A stretch of DNA of 54,871 nucleotides, taken from an uncultured Lachnospiraceae bacterium. Lineage in GTDB: Bacteria; Bacillota; Clostridia; Lachnospirales; Lachnospiraceae. The stretch covers positions 1-54,871 of the forward strand of contig CANRZW010000025.1 of the NCBI GenBank assembly GCA_947644545.1. The letters run 5' to 3'. Of this stretch, positions 33,637 to 42,941 are shown piece after piece. Below the pieces are notes generated by a model. It worked only from the letters and a program-made list of their open reading frames with translations. It did not search any database and was not told the DNA's origin. The position numbers and the translations under genes were made by a program. How positions within the stretch are numbered: the first letter of the stretch is position 1; each line of letters opens with the position of its first letter.

Positions 33637-36600
33637 CTAGCGAAGCTTAAACAGACTGTCCACCACGAATTCCTGCCTGTAGTATTGCAGCAGCAGGTTA
33701 TTCACCGTATCATAATCATGCAGTGTCTTCCCGATCATAATATCATTCAGTAGCGTAAACCGGCTTTCAAACTCATCCTGTTCCGGATCATCCGCGGTTA
33801 TGCTGTTACTGCGGATAGGCTGAGAGCCGTTCTCCGACTCCTCCGTGATATAATACTGTAACCGTTCTCCAAAGAACAGGATGAATTCCTTGACACAGAT
33901 ACCCGCAAACATATCCCGCATCTCTTCCCGGCGATACTCCTTCTCCGTACTTCCTTCGTCCTGGATCATATAATGAATGACTGCCCGGCTGCCGGGTCGC
34001 ACCCTGTATTCTATCAATGTCTTATCCTGATATTCATCCATCTGCGGAATATAGCCCTGATAATCCTTGTACAGCGGCAGAACGATCCGTTCTGACAACA
34101 GATCTCTCAGAAAAGCGCAGCACGTCTGTCTGATCCTGTCATCCTGCTCATGCCGGTTCTCCGCATAATATTGCAGAAAGGCCATCTTGCACACCCGGTG
34201 CATAAAAGCTTCCTTCTGATACAGCTGCATAACGCCCCAGAATATGTACGGATCCACGATCTGCTCTTTGACAACATAATCATAACAGCACTGGGACAAA
34301 AACGCCATCCGCAGATTCTCATTGCCCATTTCTTTGCTATATGCCTTGAAGATCGCGATCTTGTCTCCCACGTGTGCACCCGTATAAAGCATCTGTTCGA
34401 GCATACGCTCACACAGATCATACGTATTCACACCGAAAGAATCCGCCGTCTGCCATACATCCCTCATCTCCTTAATACTCCCGGAATAATAGCGTACCAG
34501 ATAAGCGAGCACGTTTTCGTCGTACTTTCCTTTCCTCACCACATAACATAGTACGCCGGTCATCACCGGATCTTCCTGTATCTGCTCTTCATCTAACAGT
34601 CTGCTGCATAACTGTAACAGTATCTTTGCGTCCATGCCATAGGGACCGAAATACTGCACCCACTTCCACGCCTCCTCATACATTCCGCGGACCACCATGC
34701 AGCGCACGACTTCCTTCCGTTCCTTCTTCAGGATTTCTCCCGGTTTCAGGGTAAGCAGGAAGGCGTCCAATTCCCGCATACGGTCTTTCGCGTAGTAGAA
34801 CCGTACAAGCATCATACGGATTTCCTGCTTCATGGATTCCGCTATCCAGTCGGACAGAGACAGAAGCATGAACAAGTCTACATTATCCTCCTGCACCGTA
34901 AGCATCTTCTGATACTCGAAGCAGGTATATACCGCATACCACAGATTATCCCTCACAAAAGGTGCGATCATAAGCGCCAGTCTGGCCGGACCGCATAACG
35001 TTTCCTCCTGATACTCCACACTCACCGTATACCGATTGCCTTCTCTGTCTCCTAACAGGATTCTGCACTCCGAGTCATAGACGGGCAGCAGCGCCCTGCC
35101 CGCCGTCACAGGGTAGATACTCTCCCTGATGCCATAAGGATATACGGCGATCACCTCCGTGATCCTGTCGGAATCCACCCTTACCTCCTTCATAAAGAGA
35201 AGCGAAACCAGCTGCGCCGCGCTCTCCTCATCGATCATCGGCAGGCTGATCACATTGCGGTACAAATAAGCCAGATCCCTGTTGATCCTCCCATACCGGA
35301 TCTGCTCGGCGACAAACCGCTCGATCGCCGCCATATAGTTTACATAAATCTCCGTGATCTCTGCCCTGTGCTGATGCACATAAGCGTACAGATACGCCGT
35401 AATCTCATAATCCAGATTACTCTGATACGCGAAATACATCAGCACGATCTTGGGCAGCGGCTCACTGTAATCCAGGGGAGCCGACATCATATAGTATTCA
35501 TACAGACGTGTGATCCTGAGATTTTGGTCCACCCCGGCCTTATACCATTCAAAATATTCTGTCCCCTTACAATTCCCCTTGATCAGCAGGGTACAGATCG
35601 CATGCAGGATATCATTCTGCGGCCGCATCGCATAGCAGCCTTTTAGGATACGCAGGATACTTTGTGAATAGGTCTTTTCTTTCTGTGCCAGATAGACGAT
35701 CTGCAGGACGATCTCCTCCTTCATAAGATCATTCCTGACTGCGAAAGAAAGAATCTGCTGCTCAAACAGATCCAGTTTCATAAGCATTGACGGATTCTGA
35801 CACAGCAGGTGCCAGGCCTCCACGTAAATGACCGGAGAAGTGCAGTGATATCTCGACTGTTCTTCCAGCAGTTCCCACTTCCTGACGGGATTCCTCAGAT
35901 ACTCTTCCGACAGATACAGAAGCAGCCACGCGATCCGCCAGTTCCCCCTGTTGCGGATATAGAGATCGGAAACCGTCTCCGCGACCTCATCTACATAACT
36001 GTCCTCCCTGCTGTACAGAGTTGTCAGATACAGATAATAACACCACAGTTCCGGACAGGATTCTCTCTGCTCATACACACGATCCTCATATTTCTCGATC
36101 ATCCATTTGGCTTCGTTATACCGTTCCTCCGTGAGCATGATCTGTGCCTGCAGCAGCTTCAATGCCACATCCTTATCATCAAGCTCTAACAGCCTGTTTA
36201 AGAGCCTGTTGGTCTCTGTCATCCATGTCCTGGTACTGATCCGCTTAAGACGGAATGTCTGATAATATTCCATCAATTCCACGGTCAGCGCCTTCTTCGC
36301 CCTGTATCGCTCAAACGCTCTTCTGCCTGTCACCTGCCGCATAACCGTGACAGGAATCCTGATCACCCGGTTATCCAGTACCAGCTTGATGCACCCGTAA
36401 TTGTTCCCGCCATGCAATTTATCATGGTTTACATAATAGTACAATCTATAGATATTCCCCAGAAAGGAGGAATCCGTCACGTCATCTTCCTCCACGGAAA
36501 GGAATTCGCCCTCCGTCTCAACCCGAAAATGTGCATATCCCCAGCCATTCCGATTCACCACCAGCGTATAACGCATCTCCTCCGGCGGATTCTCCAGTCT

Positions 36601-37200
36601 GATCTCCGTTTCCTCCGGAATATATTCCACGGGCCTCTTCTTATTGATCTCCAGCAGAAATTCTTCTACATTATGTTCGTTCCCCCGAACCGCGCTGAGC
36701 CCTCTGTATGCGGCATAATACTGACGGTCGTTGGATTTGAATACCCCGGCAAATTCTTCCGAATAGAACAGCCGGACCGCCTCTTCCCAGCTGCTTTTTG
36801 CCAGATTGGTAAAATGAAACAGGTTCTTGATACTGCCAAGGCTCGAGACAATCGTTTCTGTCATGATCTTGATCGTAAACGGAATATAATACTCTCCCTG
36901 ATTGGAAATGATATGAAACGCGCCCTTGATCTCTTCCCCCGGTTCCGTTCCATGGGCGTCAAAACGGTAAAAAATCTCATCCTGTGCACCACCGAATCTG
37001 CGGCTCACACATTCCATCCTCAGATCGGAAGATATTGCATATCCTTCCGTCACCTTCCCTGCCGGTCCGTACACCGTAAAGCTGCCTTCCGTCACCGTGT
37101 CCGCATGAACTTCCAAGGAGAGCCTCTGACAGGAAAAATCCAATGAACCATTCTCATGATTAAATTTGCCGTTTAAGATTTCCTCTACAACCTGTCGCAC
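33637..37200 (-). CDS. Giant helical protein, DUF5717-like
   Basis: The 1187-residue protein corresponds to what is labelled DUF5717 in Lachnospiraceae. The N-terminal 280 residues are beta-rich and Ig-like (RLSLEVHADTVTEGSFTVYG; GAFHIISNQGEYYIPFTIKI). The rest is mostly helical with repeat-like pairs (LLELDDKDVALKLLQAQIML; ERYNEAKWMIEKYEDRVYEQ). No signal peptide or membrane segment is seen. The frame is open to 37266, but a promoter lies at 37234-37263, so GTG at 37200 is preferred. It heads a cluster with an ASKHA-fold ATPase, a TPR-like and a two-TM protein, and is divergent from a peptidoglycan-binding protein. Function unknown. Confidence 0.75.
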   Translation of the reverse strand: MRQVVEEILNGKFNHENGSLDFSCQRLSLEVHADTVTEGSFTVYGPAGKVTEGYAISSDLRMECVSRRFGGAQDEIFYRFDAHGTEPGEEIKGAFHIISNQGEYYIPFTIKIMTETIVSSLGSIKNLFHFTNLAKSSWEEAVRLFYSEEFAGVFKSNDRQYYAAYRGLSAVRGNEHNVEEFLLEINKKRPVEYIPEETEIRLENPPEEMRYTLVVNRNGWGYAHFRVETEGEFLSVEEDDVTDSSFLGNIYRLYYYVNHDKLHGGNNYGCIKLVLDNRVIRIPVTVMRQVTGRRAFERYRAKKALTVELMEYYQTFRLKRISTRTWMTETNRLLNRLLELDDKDVALKLLQAQIMLTEERYNEAKWMIEKYEDRVYEQRESCPELWCYYLYLTTLYSREDSYVDEVAETVSDLYIRNRGNWRIAWLLLYLSEEYLRNPVRKWELLEEQSRYHCTSPVIYVEAWHLLCQNPSMLMKLDLFEQQILSFAVRNDLMKEEIVLQIVYLAQKEKTYSQSILRILKGCYAMRPQNDILHAICTLLIKGNCKGTEYFEWYKAGVDQNLRITRLYEYYMMSAPLDYSEPLPKIVLMYFAYQSNLDYEITAYLYAYVHQHRAEITEIYVNYMAAIERFVAEQIRYGRINRDLAYLYRNVISLPMIDEESAAQLVSLLFMKEVRVDSDRITEVIAVYPYGIRESIYPVTAGRALLPVYDSECRILLGDREGNRYTVSVEYQEETLCGPARLALMIAPFVRDNLWYAVYTCFEYQKMLTVQEDNVDLFMLLSLSDWIAESMKQEIRMMLVRFYYAKDRMRELDAFLLTLKPGEILKKERKEVVRCMVVRGMYEEAWKWVQYFGPYGMDAKILLQLCSRLLDEEQIQEDPVMTGVLCYVVRKGKYDENVLAYLVRYYSGSIKEMRDVWQTADSFGVNTYDLCERMLEQMLYTGAHVGDKIAIFKAYSKEMGNENLRMAFLSQCCYDYVVKEQIVDPYIFWGVMQLYQKEAFMHRVCKMAFLQYYAENRHEQDDRIRQTCCAFLRDLLSERIVLPLYKDYQGYIPQMDEYQDKTLIEYRVRPGSRAVIHYMIQDEGSTEKEYRREEMRDMFAGICVKEFILFFGERLQYYITEESENGSQPIRSNSITADDPEQDEFESRFTLLNDIMIGKTLHDYDTVNNLLLQYYRQEFVVDSLFKLR

Positions 37201-37233
37201 GTTTCCATTCTGCCTTTCCACATAATTATCTAA

Positions 37234-37263
37234 ATTATACCATCGACGATACCGCCTGTGCAA
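37234..37263 (-). promoter_or_regulatory. Promoter of the DUF5717-like cluster
   Basis: Minus strand: TTGCAC (37263-37258), 18-nt spacer, TATAAT (37239-37234). Transcription would start near 37227, which rules out the longest reading of the first gene and supports GTG at 37200. Confidence 0.7.
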
Positions 37264-37332
37264 CACGAAATCCGGGAACTATTCTCTCCGCACAACATAT
37301 CATATTTAAGAAGAAACGATTAGAGGTATTTT

Positions 37333-38598
37333 ATGGAAAAGCCCGTTCTTAAAAGCGCACAGAATGATAACATTGATCAAGGACGGCTGCAGATCAATGT
37401 CACTGCCAACGTAGGTCTGATCCCGATCCAGAATGCAAGTATTACGATTTCCTATACCGGAGAACCGGACAGCGCGATAGAGACTCTGACCACCGACTCC
37501 TCGGGCCAGACGGAATCGGTAACGCTCAACGCTCCTCCTCTCGAATACAGCCTCACGCCCAATTCGCCCATGCCTTATTCTGAATATACCCTGACAGTCA
37601 ATGCGCCGGGATATGAGCCGGTCACCGTCTCCGGTGTCGAAGTTCTGCCCGAAGTGACTGCCATGCAGAATATCGAGATGGTGCCCACCGAAACGTCACA
37701 GGAAGAATCCGAAACGATCGTGATCCCGGATCATACGCTTTACGGGGATTATCCGCCCAAGATCCCGGAGGATGAGATCAAACCCATGGATGAATCCGGC
37801 GAAATCGTCTTAAGCCGCGTGGTGATCCCGGAGTACATCATCGTACATGACGGCGTGCCTGCCGATTCCACTGCAGGCAACTACTATGTCCGCTATCGGG
37901 ATTATATCAAGAATGTCGTCTCCTCAGAGATCTATGCCACCTGGCCGGAGAACGCCATCTATGCCAATACCCTGGCCATCATGTCATTTACGTTAAACCG
38001 GGTATATACGGAATGGTATCGGAGCAAGGGATACAATTTTACCATCACCTCATCCACCGCCTACGATCAGAAATGGATCCGCGGCAGAAACATCTATGCA
38101 AATGTTGACAGGCTGGTAGACTCCATCTTCGCCAACTATCTCTCCCGCCCCGGTGTAAGACAGCCGATCTTCACCTCCTACTGCGACGGTAAGAATGTGA
38201 CCTGCAGCGGCCTGAGCCAGTGGGGTTCCAAGTATCTGGGTGACGAAGGCTACACTCCCATCGAGATCATACGCTATTACTATGGCAGCGACATGTATAT
38301 CAACACAGCCGTGGCCGTATCCGGTGTGCCTTCCTCCTGGCCCGGGTATAACCTGAGCGTCGGCGCCTCCGGCGGCAAAGTACTGCAGATCCAGCAGCAG
38401 CTCAACCGGATCGCGCAGAACTATCCAGCCATCCCCAGGATCACGGCGGACGGCATCTACGGATCCCGTACGGCGGACGCCGTGCGCGTGTTCCAACGTG
38501 TATTCAATCTGCCGCAATCCGGTATTGTGGACTATCCGACCTGGTATAAGATCTCTGAGGTCTATGTGGGCGTGAGCAGGATCGCAGAGCCGGGATGA
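37333..38598 (+). CDS. SpoIID-like and peptidoglycan-binding protein without a signal peptide
   Basis: The 421-residue protein has three parts. Residues about 17-115 form a carboxypeptidase-regulatory/CNA-B-like beta sandwich (GRLQINVTANVGLIPIQNAS). Residues about 190-325 resemble the SpoIID/amidase-enhancer core (ENAIYANTLAIMSFTLNRVY; TSYCDGKNVTCSGLSQWGSK). Residues about 345-412 form a PG_binding_1 domain (VLQIQQQLNRI; ITADGIYGSRTADAVRVFQR). No signal peptide or membrane anchor is present, so export would be non-classical or it acts in a sporulation compartment. Start: ATG with GAGGT seven nt upstream. It diverges from the DUF5717-like cluster across about 130 nt. Confidence 0.8.
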   Translation: MEKPVLKSAQNDNIDQGRLQINVTANVGLIPIQNASITISYTGEPDSAIETLTTDSSGQTESVTLNAPPLEYSLTPNSPMPYSEYTLTVNAPGYEPVTVSGVEVLPEVTAMQNIEMVPTETSQEESETIVIPDHTLYGDYPPKIPEDEIKPMDESGEIVLSRVVIPEYIIVHDGVPADSTAGNYYVRYRDYIKNVVSSEIYATWPENAIYANTLAIMSFTLNRVYTEWYRSKGYNFTITSSTAYDQKWIRGRNIYANVDRLVDSIFANYLSRPGVRQPIFTSYCDGKNVTCSGLSQWGSKYLGDEGYTPIEIIRYYYGSDMYINTAVAVSGVPSSWPGYNLSVGASGGKVLQIQQQLNRIAQNYPAIPRITADGIYGSRTADAVRVFQRVFNLPQSGIVDYPTWYKISEVYVGVSRIAEPG

Positions 38599-38691
38599 GC
38601 TGCTCAAAAGATGCCGTCGTGGTCACGGCGCCACAAAACTTTAACACTCTCCCTTATTGGTAGAGTTTAATGCAAAAACAGTATAGTTTAA

Positions 38692-38728
38692 CACAAAAAG
38701 CAAGAGGTTCAGACCAATCTGAACCTCT
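38692..38728 (-). terminator. Intrinsic terminator of htpG
   Basis: AGAGGTTCAGA (38703-38713) and TCTGAACCTCT (38718-38728) form a perfect 11-bp stem. On the minus strand it is followed by TGCTTTTTG, placing it 24 nt after the htpG stop. Confidence 0.8.
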
Positions 38729-38751
38729 CATCCCATATTATATGTCTTATT

Positions 38752-40968
38752 CTACTTCGTCAATAACAGCATGATCTCATTGCTTCTGGCAACAAACTTC
38801 GTCATCGCTTCCGGCTCAAGCGGCGCCTGCTGCAACAGTGCCAGATCATAGAGCTGTTCACAGATCATCTTCACGTTCTCGCCTTCCTGGTTCTCCAGTA
38901 CATACTGTACCAGCGGATGGTTGGCATTCAGGATCAATGTCTCTCCTTCTTTACCGAATCCCATCCCCATATCCATACCCTGCATAGAGTACATCTTCAT
39001 CATATCCTGCATTCTGCGGGCTTCTTCCGACAACGTAATCATGGAGGAGATCTTCTTGTTCTTCAACTTCTCGATCTTCACCTTAATGGCATCCTTCTTG
39101 AGAACCTTCTTCATCAGACCTGCAACTTCTTCTGCCTGCTTCTCCATTTCCTTCTCGGCCTTCTTGGAAGTCTTGGCTTTGAAGACATCCGTTAAGTCCG
39201 CATCGATTCTCTGGAACTTGATACCCTCATTCTTCATCTCCAGCTGGGAGACAAAAGGCTGGTCGATATTGTGTGTCAGGATCACGGCATCCATCTTGGC
39301 AGCCTTGAACATGTTGATGTACTGACTCTGCTGCTTCTCATCCGTCACATAATAGATGACCTTCTCTTTCTTCTCCTCTTCTGCTTCGTCAGAATCCTCC
39401 TCGTCCTCATCCCCAACGATCTCGGCTTCCACTTTCTCGCCGTTCTCATCCACGGCGTCCGCTTCACTTTCTGACCGGTCGTCATCCGCCGCCTCGGCTT
39501 CCGCCTGACTGCCATCTTCCACAGCACTCTCCGCTTCCACCTTCTCGCCGTTCTCGTCCACAATCTCGGCTTCTACTTTCTCGCCGCTCTCGTCCACGGC
39601 ATCCCCGCCTTCTTTTACTTCATCCGGATCCACCTTGTTGACTTCCAGGCACTCAGGCAGCGTCAGATATTTGCCGTCCAGATTCTTGAAGAGGATATAG
39701 TCCGTCATCTTCTCACAGAACTTGTCGTCCTTCAGGCAGCCGAACTTGATGAACGGGCTGATATCATCCCAATACTTCTCATATTCTTCCTTCTCGGTCT
39801 TGCACATGCCGGACAACTTGTCCGCCACCTTCTTGGTAATATATTCGCTGATCTTCTTGACAAAACCGTCATTCTGCAGAGCACTTCTCGACACGTTCAG
39901 CGGCAGATCCGGACAGTCAATCACACCTTTCAACAGAAGCAGAAACTCCGGAATGACCTCCTTGATATTGTCCGCAATAAACACCTGATTGTTGTACAGC
40001 TTGATCGTTCCCTCGATGGACTCATACTCCATATTAATCTTCGGGAAGTAGAGAATACCTTTCATATTAAAAGGATAATCCATGTTCAGGTGGATCCAGA
40101 ACAGCGGCTCCTTGTAATCCTGGAACACCTTGCGGTAGAATTCCAGGTATTCTTCTTTCGTGCACTCGTTCGGATGCTTCGTCCAGAGCGGATGGGTCTC
40201 ATTTAACAATTCCGGACGCTTCCTGATCTTGAACTTCTGCTCGTCCTCTTCCTTCTCCTTCTTGATCTCCTCGATTACTTCATCCGTATCCAGCTTCTCG
40301 TCAGCCGTAACCGTCTGTGTATCCGTAGTGTTGGCCTTGGACAGATAGATCTCTGTCGGCATGAAGGAACAGTACTTCTTGATGACCTCTCTGGCCTTAT
40401 ATTCATTACAGAACTCCAGGCAGTCCTCATTGATCAGCAGCGTGATCTCCGTACCGATCTCTGTCCTCGTGCCCTCCTCCATATCAAATTCCGTGCCGCC
40501 GTCACATTCCCAGTGTACCGGCTGTGCACCTTCCTGCCAGGACAGCGTGTCAATATGCACCTCATCCGCCACCATAAACGCCGAATAGAATCCCAGACCG
40601 AAATGTCCGATGATCTGATCCTCATTCGCCTTGTCCTTATACTTCTCGATGAAATCCGTAGCGCCGGAAAAAGCGATCTGGTTAATATACTCCTCCACCT
40701 CATCCGCCGTCATTCCGATACCATTATCAATAAACTTGAGCGTCTTCTCCTCCGGATTCACGATCACCTGAATCTGCGGCTTATAACCGTCCGGCAGGGC
40801 ATATTCGCCCATCATATCCAGTTTCTTCAACTTCGTGATCGCATCACAGCCATTGGAAATCAGTTCCCGAAAGAAAATATCATGGTCGGAATACAGCCAT
40901 TTCTTAATGATCGGGAAAATATTGTCACTGTTAATTGATAAATTACCATGCTTTGCTGCCATTTTCAT
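38752..40968 (-). CDS. htpG: Molecular chaperone HtpG (Hsp90) with acidic repeat insertion
   Basis: The 738-residue Hsp90 family ATPase has the N-terminal GHKL site (ELISNGCDAITKL; IDNGIGMTADEV; GHFGLGFYSAFMV), a middle domain with NVSRSALQND, and a C-terminal dimer domain. It is about 100 residues longer than typical bacterial HtpG. The extra length is an insertion at about 447-536, extremely acidic, with three near-identical copies of AVDENGEKVEAEIV plus Glu/Asp tracts. The insertion sits before IYYVTDEKQQSQYINMF, inside the middle domain. It assists folding of client proteins. Start is ATG at 40968 or the ATG two codons later. A promoter and CIRCE operator are directly upstream. Confidence 0.95.
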   Translation of the reverse strand: MKMAAKHGNLSINSDNIFPIIKKWLYSDHDIFFRELISNGCDAITKLKKLDMMGEYALPDGYKPQIQVIVNPEEKTLKFIDNGIGMTADEVEEYINQIAFSGATDFIEKYKDKANEDQIIGHFGLGFYSAFMVADEVHIDTLSWQEGAQPVHWECDGGTEFDMEEGTRTEIGTEITLLINEDCLEFCNEYKAREVIKKYCSFMPTEIYLSKANTTDTQTVTADEKLDTDEVIEEIKKEKEEDEQKFKIRKRPELLNETHPLWTKHPNECTKEEYLEFYRKVFQDYKEPLFWIHLNMDYPFNMKGILYFPKINMEYESIEGTIKLYNNQVFIADNIKEVIPEFLLLLKGVIDCPDLPLNVSRSALQNDGFVKKISEYITKKVADKLSGMCKTEKEEYEKYWDDISPFIKFGCLKDDKFCEKMTDYILFKNLDGKYLTLPECLEVNKVDPDEVKEGGDAVDESGEKVEAEIVDENGEKVEAESAVEDGSQAEAEAADDDRSESEADAVDENGEKVEAEIVGDEDEEDSDEAEEEKKEKVIYYVTDEKQQSQYINMFKAAKMDAVILTHNIDQPFVSQLEMKNEGIKFQRIDADLTDVFKAKTSKKAEKEMEKQAEEVAGLMKKVLKKDAIKVKIEKLKNKKISSMITLSEEARRMQDMMKMYSMQGMDMGMGFGKEGETLILNANHPLVQYVLENQEGENVKMICEQLYDLALLQQAPLEPEAMTKFVARSNEIMLLLTK
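39410..39610 (-). repeat. DNA repeats encoding the acidic HtpG insertion
   Basis: Three copies of a roughly 40-nt unit, encoding VDENGEKVEAEIV or a close variant, lie at about 39416-39457, 39529-39560 and 39565-39600. The copies differ by few, mostly third-position changes, so duplication is recent. Confidence 0.75.
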
Positions 40969-41008
40969 ACATTCCTTTCTGATCCTGTAGCTTTCTTATC
41001 TGCTAGAT

Positions 41009-41037
41009 AGTTTAATACGCTCTTATCCATAAGTCAA
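41009..41037 (-). promoter_or_regulatory. Promoter of htpG
   Basis: Minus strand: TTGACT (41037-41032), 17-nt spacer, TAAACT (41014-41009). It lies directly downstream of the CIRCE palindrome. Confidence 0.8.
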
Positions 41038-41045
41038 GAAAAATA

Positions 41046-41072
41046 TTAGCACTCACCATTAATGAGTGCTAA
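41046..41072. promoter_or_regulatory. CIRCE operator (HrcA binding site) of htpG
   Basis: TTAGCACTC (41046-41054), 9-nt spacer, GAGTGCTAA (41064-41072): an exact CIRCE consensus. The dyad extends to perfect 17-bp arms (41038-41080) and touches the htpG -35 box. Confidence 0.95.
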
Positions 41073-41120
41073 TATTTTTCTAAAATTTTTATAAACTATG
41101 CAAATAACCCTTACTGCGCC

Positions 41121-41759
41121 TCAATCCGGTATCTTAATCTCAACCCTGACCGGCTCCTTCACATTCTCCCGAAACTCATCCGCATCTTCCTTTTTCCCAA
41201 CAATACTTCCGTAATGGGTCGGAATCGCCACCGACGGCCGGATGCTGTTGACAAGCTCTGCCGCCTTCTTCGCATTCATCGTGTACGTACCGCCGATCGG
41301 CACCAGCGCGATATCACACTGCACCTGTTTGTTCTCCTTCGTCACATCCGTATCCCCGGCGATATAGATGCGCTGCCCGTCCAAACGCAGGATATAGCCC
41401 ACCCACTCCGCGCTCCTGGGATGAAAAGGCTTCAGATTATTGTACGCAGGCACTGTCTCAAGCTCTAATCCGTCGAACTCATGATAAGTTCCCGGCTTCA
41501 CCGTACAGATCTTACCCACAGATCCGGCCTCTTTCCGCGCTTTCGCCTCCATCCTGTCCGGTACGATAAGCACGGTATCACGCTTCCCTGCCTTCCCGAT
41601 ATCCTCCGGTGAAAAGTGATCATAGTGGTTGTGAGTGATCAGAATATAAGCCGCATCATGAGGCGCCTCCTCCATCCGAAACGGATCCAGATAGATGTTC
41701 CCCATGCGGCTTTCAATCCTGATACTGCTATGCGTGAATACTTTGATCTTGTCTGTCAT
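41121..41759 (-). CDS. Metallo-beta-lactamase-fold hydrolase (UPF0173/YtkL-like)
   Basis: The 212-residue protein has the metal motif HNHYDH (43-48), GDTDVT and THYGS near the C-terminus, as in the small MBL hydrolases of the UPF0173 group. No signal peptide is present. The frame begins 11 codons further up, but ATG at 41759 follows AAAGGAAGGAAAG and is chosen. The substrate is unknown. It lies 47 nt downstream of the PrsA-like gene and may be cotranscribed with it. Confidence 0.85.
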   Translation of the reverse strand: MTDKIKVFTHSSIRIESRMGNIYLDPFRMEEAPHDAAYILITHNHYDHFSPEDIGKAGKRDTVLIVPDRMEAKARKEAGSVGKICTVKPGTYHEFDGLELETVPAYNNLKPFHPRSAEWVGYILRLDGQRIYIAGDTDVTKENKQVQCDIALVPIGGTYTMNAKKAAELVNSIRPSVAIPTHYGSIVGKKEDADEFRENVKEPVRVEIKIPD

Positions 41760-41806
41760 TCTGCTTTCCTTCCTTTCTCCGGCATCCTGCAAGTCATACT
41801 CTCAGG

Positions 41807-42868
41807 CTATCCGAAATACTTCGTATATACATCAAAGAAATCCTTCGTCTTTACATTCTCATCATGGATGAATCCCACGCTGTTCCACAGATCCTCATTC
41901 AGATTTCTGGTCAGCGTCTCCACGTAAGCATCATACTCCTGTCCAAAAGCTTCCGCCCGTCTCTGGTCCACGATCTTGACCTTATTGGCATCCGTCTCAT
42001 CCTTATCAAAGGTGTTCAGGCACTTGATGATATGATATCCGAATTCCGTCTCCACCACGTCGCTGATCTCATCCTTACCCAGGTTGAAAGCCGCCGTCTC
42101 GAAAGCCGCATCCATCTCGCCCTTACCAAAAGAATACGTGCCCTTATCATCTTCACTGTAGCGGCGGATCAGTTCATCGAAGTCCTCCCCCTCGTTCACC
42201 AGGCGAAGTACTTCGCCGGCCTGCCTGTAGGCGTCCTGCTTCGCCTCCTCCGTATACTCCACCTTCTTGCCCGTGCCGTCCAGTGCATAGGTCTTGATCA
42301 GGATATGCTGCACCGTGATCGTTCTCGCCTCGTCGTCACTGATCTCCGGATTAATATCCTTGATCGTATACTGATACACCTTTTCCGCCAATGCAAACTC
42401 CGTATACAGATCGCTGATCGTATTCCTGGAGATTCCCATCTTCTCTATCTCCGCATCATTCAGAGAATCATAGTAAGCCGCAGCCGCATTCTTCACCTGC
42501 GCCTTCTCCTCACCGTTCAGCTCCACCTGATAGCGTTCCGCCATCAGATTCATCGTCTTGATACGCGCAATCTGCGCCAGCGCGATATCTTTCACATTCT
42601 GTTCCAACGTCACGCCGTCCACGTTCGTGGCCCAGATCTCCGGTCCATAGACACTCTCATAACGATTCTGTATGTTGGTCAGATATACCATGATCTCCGG
42701 CAGAGAACAGGTACTGGTCTCGATCCGGAAGATCTCATCCCGGTCAAATCCCGTGGTGAGCACCAGTTTCGTGCCAAAGCTGTTCCCGTCTCCACACCCG
42801 GTCAGGCTGGCCGCACACAACCCGCACGCCAGCAAAAACCCTGCCGCATACTTTAACTTCTTCATCAT
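41807..42868 (-). CDS. PrsA/SurA-like peptidyl-prolyl isomerase lipoprotein
   Basis: The 353-residue protein begins MMKKLKYAAGFLLACGLC and has lipobox SLTGC (Cys25), giving a membrane-tethered lipoprotein. The parvulin-type rotamase domain (about 190-305) shows TVQHILIKTY, EGEDFDELIRRYSED, TYSFGKGEM and EFGYHIIKCL. The N-terminal helical chaperone part is also present. It should help fold secreted proteins at the outer face of the membrane. ATG at 42868 is the most natural start for the signal peptide; a GTG eight codons upstream is possible. RBS signals are weak. Confidence 0.88.
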   Translation of the reverse strand: MMKKLKYAAGFLLACGLCAASLTGCGDGNSFGTKLVLTTGFDRDEIFRIETSTCSLPEIMVYLTNIQNRYESVYGPEIWATNVDGVTLEQNVKDIALAQIARIKTMNLMAERYQVELNGEEKAQVKNAAAAYYDSLNDAEIEKMGISRNTISDLYTEFALAEKVYQYTIKDINPEISDDEARTITVQHILIKTYALDGTGKKVEYTEEAKQDAYRQAGEVLRLVNEGEDFDELIRRYSEDDKGTYSFGKGEMDAAFETAAFNLGKDEISDVVETEFGYHIIKCLNTFDKDETDANKVKIVDQRRAEAFGQEYDAYVETLTRNLNEDLWNSVGFIHDENVKTKDFFDVYTKYFG

Positions 42869-42941
42869 ATAGCCGTTACTCTCTCTTTTCACACATCTTA
42901 CCTGCGGATCTCCTCGACCCGATTCCTCTTATTCTATCCAC

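Noticed and set aside
41864..42856. Plus-strand ORF of 330 codons
   Set aside because: Antisense to the PrsA-like lipoprotein gene, which has a lipobox and a rotamase domain.
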